Part shown: positions 56,801 through 64,000 of the stretch, piece after piece
Position numbering within the stretch: the first letter of the stretch is position 1
How the letters are laid out: each line of letters opens with the position of its first letter
Assembly (NCBI GenBank): GCA_030267565.1
Contig: BRXU01000012.1
Coordinates: forward strand, 1,982,501 to 2,046,500
DNA length: 64,000 nucleotides
DNA from: Pleodorina starrii
Taxonomy: Eukaryota; Chlorophyta; Chlorophyceae; Chlamydomonadales; Volvocaceae
Direction of reading: 5' to 3'
Translations under genes and position numbers: made by a program
Notes under the pieces: generated by a model
Databases searched by the model: none
What the model was told of the DNA's origin: nothing
Seen by the model: only the letters and a program-made list of their open reading frames with translations

Positions 56801-59800
56801 GGCGTGTTGGACGGAAAGCGGGTGGTGTTGTGCACCGTGTAGGGTGTATCGGCCAAGACCGGGGTCGGGGGGAGGAAGTGCGGATGCGGGGAGAGGGCTG
56901 TCTAGAGGTTTTAAACTCCTCCCCCCTCGCGCCCTCCCCCTCCTGGCCCCTTCCTTGCCCCCCTCCCCCCCTATGCGTGCCAGGTGGGCGGCTACGCCAA
57001 TGCCAGCAGTCTGCAGGTGACCACCGCCTACAAGTGCGCGGTGGTGCTCCGAGACCTCACGGCGCCGTACCTGCTGAGGAGGAGGAAGGCGGATGTGGCG
57101 GCGCAGCTGCCGGCAAAGACGGAGCAGGTGAATGTGGGGGGGGGTGAGGGGGGGCGGAGGTAAAAGGAGATACCGCAGCGGAGACGGAGACGGTGTTAGC
57201 AAACGGACCCGGAACCCGGGAGCAATACGTACCGAACATACCTGTGGGGGGCGGAGAGGGGGGGTAGCGGGGCGGGGGAGAGGGGGGAGAGAGGGGCGGG
57301 GCGGGAGAGGGGGCAGGAGAGATGGGCGAGGGGCGGGGCGAGTGAGGGTGTGGTGCCTGTCCTGGCTCCTGGGCAAGTTCGTTGGCGGTCGCGATTCGTC
57401 GGAGTCGAGGCGACGGCGTCGACGGTTGGCGGTTGGTGGTTGGTGGTTGTTCCTCCTCGCGCAGGTGTTGTTCTGCACTCTGGTTCCGGAGCAGCTGGAG
57501 CTCTACCGGGCCTACCTGGCGAGCAAGGAGGTGCGAGGGGTGTGGGTGTGTGTGAGAGAGAGACAGTTTGGGAGGTAAAAAATGATACCGCAGCGGAGAC
57601 GGAGACGGCGTGGGGGGCGGGGAGGGGAGGGAGGGGCAATACCGTACTCACCGACCGGGGGGCCCCGCGGATGGGATGAAGGGGTCTGGGTGGGCGGTCC
57701 TATCTGTACTACCCTCCCCACCTTCCCTTTCCACCCCTCCCCCCCAATCCGCAGGTGGGTGAGATCCTGGAGGGCAGTCGTCGGGCCTTATGCGGAATCG
57801 ACATCCTTCGCAAGATCTGCAACCACCCAGATCTGTTGGAGAGGGCCACCGGGCAGCAGGCGGACGACTACGGTGGGGGGGGAGCGGCCCGAAGGATGGG
57901 GGGAAGGGGGGGGGCAGGGAGGGGGCGGGGGCAGGGCGAGGGCAGGGCAGGGCGAGGGCAGGGCGAGGGGGATGGCGGCGATGGCTGCTGTTTCTGGGAG
58001 GGGTCTCGATTTGAGGCTGTCTGCGCCGCCGCTGCAACTGCCCCAGCCTAGCTAGGACATCCGCCCGCTGCTGCTGCCGCTGCTGCTGGGGGGCCCGGTC
58101 CCCGCCCCCGCCCCCCGCTCCACCCTCCCACCCCTCCCCTCGCCCCCATGCCATGCCCCTCTACCCCGCTACCCCCCCTACCCCCTCAACCCCCTCTACC
58201 CCCTCTAGGAGCATATCACTCCCTGACCCCCTCTACCCCCCCACCCCCCCCCCCGCCAGGCAACCCGGTCCGCTCGGGCAAGCTGCGTGTCGCCGAGCGG
58301 GTTCTGTCCTCCTGGCACTCCGCCGGTCACAAGGCGCTGCTGTTCTGTCAGACCCAACAGATGCTCGATATCGTGGAGAAGATGGTGGCGGGCAAGGCGG
58401 CCGCCGGGGCCCAGGGGACACCCCAGGGGGGGCTGCAGGGGGGGCGGCGGGGCTGGAGGTATCACCGGATGGACGGGGGAACACCGGTGGCGGTGCGGGC
58501 AAGGCTGATCGACGACTTCAACACCAACCCCGACATATTCCTGTTCCTGCTCACCACCCGGGTGGGTGGGTGGGTGGGTGGGTGGGGGTGGGGCGAGTGG
58601 GGTGGGGGGCCGGGGGGGTGGGAGGGGAGTTTGCGGGGGCGAGGGAGAGTGGGGGAAGTAAAAGTGGAAGTCATTCGTCAACGGACCGGCCCCGCGTGTG
58701 TGGCCCCGTGTGGTGTTGTTATTGGTTTGCAGTGGATACCGGTAGAGAGAGCAAGGCAACTAGGCAAGAGGCAAGGCTGTCATTTTCGTGCTGTGCGGGT
58801 TGGTGGGTGGAGGGGGGAGGCGGGGGCGGGGCGAGGAGGGCAGGGAGGGTAGTGTTGGCAGTCACGGCACAACGACGAGTGCCCCACGAGTGTCCGCTGT
58901 CTGGGACATGTGGCTGAGCCCTCCGGAGCTGAGCTGAGCCGACCGACCCCTGGGTCAGGTTGTGCAGATGCAGATGCGCTCGCTGCCGCCCCCTCCCGCT
59001 GCCCCTCTGCGTATTCCTGTTCGTGTTTTTAGGCCCCTCCCCCCTCCCCCCTTTCTCGCCCCCGGCTCCCCCCCCCCCGCCCCGCTTTGTGCAGGTTGGC
59101 GGCCTGGGGGTGAACCTGACGGGTGCCAGTCGGGTTATGTTGTACGACCCGGATTGGAACCCCTCCACCGACATACAGGCGAGGAGGGAAGGAGGAGGAG
59201 GAGGAGGAAGGGGCGGGACAGGGAGGGGTACAGGAAGGGGGAGGGGGGAGGGGACGGGCCTGGGCGCCCCGGGGTCGGGTCGGGTAGCTGAGCTGGACGT
59301 GGTTCGGGTTATCGCCTTCCCGGGGCTGCTTGTCGGGGTTGGGGTCCGGGGTCCGGAGCCCTCCCGACCCGGGAGGGGGGGGAGAGGTCCGGGCAGAGCT
59401 CCCCGCCGGGGCCTGGGGACCTGGGCGCTGGTCTATTGCTCCCACCGCCTCCCAGCCCGCCACCCAGCCCGACTCCCGACCTTCGCTAACGCCGCCTCCA
59501 TCCCTTCGCTGCGGTATCTTCGTTTCTACCTCCCAACCTGCCGCCCCTCCCCCGCGCTTCCCCCGCGCCCCCCTGCACCACCCCCGCCTGTACCCGCGAC
59601 ACGTCATCATATGCCGTACCGCCTCCCCGTCCTTCTCCCCCCTCACATCATCATATGCCATGTATCGCCTCCCCGTCCTTCTCTCCCCCCCCCCTCCCCG
59701 CCCCCTTCCAGGCCCGCGAGCGCGCCTGGCGCATCGGCCAGTCCCTCCCCGTGACCATCTACCGACTCATCACCGCGGGCACAATTGAGGAGAAGATTTA

Positions 59801-60613
59801 CCACCGACAGATCTACAAAAACTTCTTGACTAACAAGGTAGGGAGGCGGGAGGGGGCAGGGGGGGAGCAAGGGGGGCTGGGGGTAAAAAAGAAAGACACG
59901 GTACCGCAGCGAAGGGACGGAGACGGCGTTAGCGAACGGATCCGGAACCCAGCGGGGGGAGCAAGGGGGGCAGGAGGGGAGGGGAGTGGGATATAGAGGT
60001 GGTGCAGCACTGGTGGGAGGGAGGAAGTGAGGTGGCAAAGGGGGGGAAGGGGGACTGAGAGGGTCAGCGGGCAAGGGGGGTCAAGGAGCAGGTGAGGAGC
60101 GAGGGAGGGGAGGGGAGGGGAACACAGCGAGGCGAGGCGAAGCGGTGTCTGGCCCGAACTTGGTGAGCTGAGCTGAGCTGAGCCGAGTGCCTTCCCCCTC
60201 CCCCTCCCCCTCCCTCTCCCTTTCCCCCGGCCGGCTTCAGGTGCTCCGGGACCCCCGCCAGAAGCGCTTCTTCACCGCCCGAGACATCTCGGAACTGTTC
60301 ACGCTGGGACCCGAGTACAAGAAGGGGGGCAGGGCGGCGACCGGCACCGGCGCCGCGGGCGGCTGTGCGGGCGGCGGCGGAGGCGGCGCGGGGGACACGG
60401 AGACGGCCCGCATATTCGGCTCCACACTCGAGCTGGCGGAGGCGATACGGGGCGCGGCGCCGGCGGGGGCGGGGGCGGGTATCGGTCGGGCGGACCGCCT
60501 GCCGTCGACGGCGGCGACCGCGGCGGCGCTGAGGCGCCGCGGCGCGCGCGACGGCGACGACGACGACGACGACGGAGAGGGTGGTGGGGGGGCTGGGCCC
60601 GGTCCAAGCACTA

Positions 60614-60645
<32 letters not shown>

Positions 60646-62486
60646 AGGTCGGCGGGCCGTGGCGGCGGCGGGGGCGGCCGGGGCCCGGCGGGGGAGCAGG
60701 GGCGGGGGAGGGCCGCCGGGTCGGCTGCGGGCGGCGGTGCGTACGGCGGTGGGGCTGAGGAGGACGACGACGACGACGACGGCGGTGGTGGTGGTGGCGG
60801 CGGCGGCGGGCCGGATGCGGATGCGGATGAGTCCCGGGTGCTTCGGGAGCTGTTCGACGGAGGCGCGGGTGGGTGGGTGGGTGGGTGGGTGCGCACGTCG
60901 CCGCCGGCCCCCTCCCGCTCCATCCCTAAGCCCTCGTCCCCCCGTCATCCACTAGTCGGCTATTAGGGTAGAAATGGGTTGGTAGACGGTTGGTTGGTAA
61001 ACCCTCGGTCTCGAGCAGGCAGCACCCATCAAGCCTCCCCCCTCCCCCCTCACCCTTCCCCCCTCCCCCCCTCCCCCTCACCCTCCCCTCACGACCAGGC
61101 ATTCGGGGCCTGGTGGACCACTCCAAGATCGAGGGGGCCAACGACCCCGAGCTCATTGCCGTACACGCCGAGGCGCAGCGAGTGGCGCAGCGGGCCGCGG
61201 AGGCGCTGCGCCGCTCCCGATTGGCCTGCGCCGCCGCCTCCATTGCCGTACCCACATGGACGGGACGACACGGACGAGCGGGCGCGCCGCCGGCGCCGCA
61301 GCCGGCGGCAGCCGCGGCGGCGGCGGCGCCGCGGGGCGGAGCCCGCAGGCCGCAACACCAACCGCCGCAGCGGGAGGCAGGCGGAGGCGGCGGCCCCAGC
61401 GGGGAGGGAGCTGCCGCCGCCGGCGGCGGAGGCGGCGGCCGTGGCGGCACCGGTGTACGGCGTTTCGGCAACGTGACCAACGCCAGGTTGCGGGTGGGGA
61501 CAGCGGCCGCGGCCGCGGCGGCATCTGGGGAGGGGGGTGGGGGCGGGGGGCCGCCTGCGGGCGACCAGCCCTTCAGCGGCGCGCTTGCGGGCACTCGGGG
61601 CCCCGGACCACCCGGCAGTGCCGCACCCTCCTCCTCGGCATTACTGGCGCAGATACGCAGCCGCCAGCAGGCAGTGCGAGGAGCAGCAGCAGCAGCCAGC
61701 CGCGGCGCGGACGTCGCCGCCGCCGCAGGCGGCGCCGCCGCGGCGGCGCCGGCTCCCGAAGAAGGCGGGCGCCGGCTGGGGCACGCGCAGGGTGCGGCGG
61801 CGGCAGCGGCTGGCGGCGGCGGCGGCGGCGGCGGCGACTTGCTTCCGAATGCCGAGGTTTTGGCGAGTGATCTCGTATCGTTTCTGGGGGCTCGCGGGGG
61901 GGTGGCGGGCAGTGAGGAGCTGGTGGAGGGGTTTCGGAGGCGGGTGGTTCCGGAGCAGATGCCGCTGTTCAAGCAGGTGCTGCGGCAGGTGGCGGGGCTG
62001 AGGAGGAGGGCGGGAGGAGGGGAGTGGGTGATCAAGCCGGAGTTTGCCGCGACGGCGGCGGCGGCGGCGGGGCCGGGGCCGGGGGCAGTCGGCGGCGGGG
62101 GTGAGGGCGCGGGTGAGGGCAGCGGCGGCGGTGGCGCCCGGGGCGGGCGAGCGGGCGCGGGAAGGGGAAGGGGAAGGGGGAGGGGGAGGGAGGCACGGGG
62201 GCGTGGGCACGGGCGAGAGCGCGGCGGGCGGGAGGCGGGGGGTGAAGGGGCTGTAGGGGAAGGGGGAGGGGGTGGCGAGGAGGGGAGTGAAGGAGGGGCG
62301 CGGGAAGCTGAGGGAGCGGGGGGAGGGGGAGGTGGCTGCGGGGAGGGTGGTGGTGGCGGCGAGGGGGAGGGGGGAGGCGCAAGGGGGCCGTCTGGAGCGG
62401 CGGCGGCTGCGGCGACGGCTACGTCTGCTCCGTCGGCGGAGGGCTCTGCTGGGGCAGCGATGGCGGAGGTGATAGACTTGACGTGA
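50658..62486 (+). CDS. ERCC6: CSB/ERCC6/Rad26-type SNF2 ATPase, transcription-coupled repair
   Basis: Remodels stalled RNA polymerase II in transcription-coupled repair. 17 exons: 50658-50744, 50897-51199, 51447-52406, 52761-53182, 53580-54228, 54670-54854, 55127-55220, 55777-55857, 56455-56598, 56984-57127, 57465-57530, 57755-57872, 58260-58561, 59095-59178, 59712-59837, 60241-60868, 61099-62486; phases agree; about 1926 aa. The N-terminal [19 protein letters not shown] recalls the family's inhibitory helix; [15 protein letters not shown] (about 330) is CSB-like. The ATPase core shows [75 protein letters not shown] and [22 protein letters not shown] and the winged helix ([15 protein letters not shown] to WVIKPEFA) are at the C-terminus. 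It ends VIDLT. Intron 14 has a GC donor; exon 1 could end at 50738 (GC) instead of 50744 (GT). Confidence 0.94.
51209..51253. repeat. (AACCGAACCT)n tandem repeat
   Basis: About four 10-bp units in intron 2 of the CSB-like gene, starting ten bases after the donor site. Confidence 0.8.
52706..52742 (+). repeat. dispersed repeat family C, copy 4
   Basis: CGGGCTCCGGCTTATACGTG followed by GATACCCCCGCC; close to the 3' end of intron 3 of the CSB-like gene, in sense orientation. Confidence 0.65.
53216..53302. repeat. 25-bp minisatellite
   Basis: Three copies of GGTTAGGGCGGGAGGGAGGG plus five further bases, in intron 4 of the CSB-like gene; G-rich in the transcript. Confidence 0.8.
55236..55276 (+). 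repeat. dispersed intronic repeat family A, copy 4 (long form)
   Basis: Same core and same GAAACAAGAAGCCCTGC extension as the copy at 3584, here in intron 7 of the CSB-like gene, in sense orientation, immediately followed by a family B copy. Confidence 0.75.
55287..55352 (+). repeat. dispersed repeat family B, copy 5
   Basis: GGTAAAAAAGAAGAGACCGC, then GGCGTTAGCGAACGGACACG and GAACCC, full-length form, in intron 7 of the CSB-like gene. Confidence 0.75.
56396..56412 (+). repeat. dispersed repeat family D, copy 1
   Basis: GGAGCATATCACTCCCT, about 40 bases before a 3' splice site in the CSB-like gene. Repeated at 58208 and, with one change and reversed, at 7106-7123. Confidence 0.6.
57159..57220 (+). 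repeat. dispersed repeat family B, copy 6
   Basis: Full-length family B copy in intron 10 of the CSB-like gene (GATACCGCAGCGGAGACGGA, then TTAGCAAACGGACCCGGAAC). Confidence 0.75.
57573..57610 (+). repeat. dispersed repeat family B, copy 7 (left half)
   Basis: GGTAAAAAATGATACCGCAG followed by CGGAGACGGAGACGGCG in intron 11 of the CSB-like gene. Confidence 0.7.
58208..58224 (+). repeat. dispersed repeat family D, copy 2
   Basis: GGAGCATATCACTCCCT again, about 35 bases before the 3' splice site of intron 12 of the CSB-like gene, in the same position relative to the splice site as copy 1. Confidence 0.6.
59480..59530 (-). repeat. dispersed repeat family B, copy 8 (inverted)
   Basis: TTCGCTAACGCCGCCTCCAT then CGCTGCGGTATCTTCGTTTC, the reverse complement of the family consensus, in intron 14 of the CSB-like gene. 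Confidence 0.7.
59881..59953 (+). repeat. dispersed repeat family B, copy 9
   Basis: Full-length copy in intron 15 of the CSB-like gene (GGTACCGCAGCGAAGGGACG, then GCGTTAGCGAACGGATCCGG). Confidence 0.75.

Positions 62487-64000
<1,514 letters not shown>

Noticed and set aside
60237..60923. 228-codon minus-strand frame opposite CSB-like exon 16
   Set aside because: Mirror of Gly/Asp/Arg codons; the plus strand continues the conserved [20 protein letters not shown] segment.

Overview
The window looks like nuclear DNA of a chlorophyte green alga, probably Chlamydomonadales (Volvox/Chlamydomonas relatives). It is very GC-rich, and its genes carry up to 16 introns with exact phase bookkeeping. Proteins contain long Ala, Gly and Gln runs, TGTAA-type poly(A) signals lie downstream of several genes, and two tandem TTTTAGGG-type (Chlamydomonas-type) telomere units sit in one intron. 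Gene models were built by reading splice sites by eye and requiring every exon junction to keep frame; no transcript evidence was available.

Layout, left to right: (1) an ACF1/WSTF-like chromatin protein with WAC, HARE-HTH, DDT/WHIM1 and WHIM2 domains (minus, 11048-1117); (2) translation factor eIF3g (minus, 14353-12140); (3) about 3 kb without a recognisable gene; (4) the nonsense-mediated decay factor UPF3 (minus, 20336-17887); (5) about 2.9 kb without a recognisable gene; (6) an unidentified multi-pass membrane protein, perhaps organellar (minus, 26945-23204), whose last intron holds a complete 479-bp miniature LTR retroelement (TRIM); (7) divergent from it, an RS/RGG-rich protein with two UAP56-binding-like motifs (plus, 27362-31063); (8) mitochondrial ribosomal protein mL43 (minus, 33602-32610), divergent from (9) a large PWWP-domain protein (plus, 33977-41491); (10) the SUV3 RNA helicase (minus, 49913-43981), divergent from (11) a CSB/ERCC6/Rad26-type SNF2 repair ATPase (plus, 50658-62486); (12) the 5' part of cytosolic ribosomal protein uS3/RPS3 (plus, 63412 to the window end).

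Most genes serve chromatin, transcription-coupled repair, or RNA export, translation and decay. There is no sign of an operon-like system; the link between neighbours is three divergent pairs with 374-744 bp between start codons. The least ordinary items are the WAC plus HARE-HTH domain combination, the TRIM with intact LTRs, PBS, PPT and target-site duplication, a duplicated exon-end/5' splice site in the same intron, dispersed intronic repeat families shared between genes, G-quadruplex-like tracts abutting 5' splice sites, and a well-supported GC-AG intron in the CSB gene.
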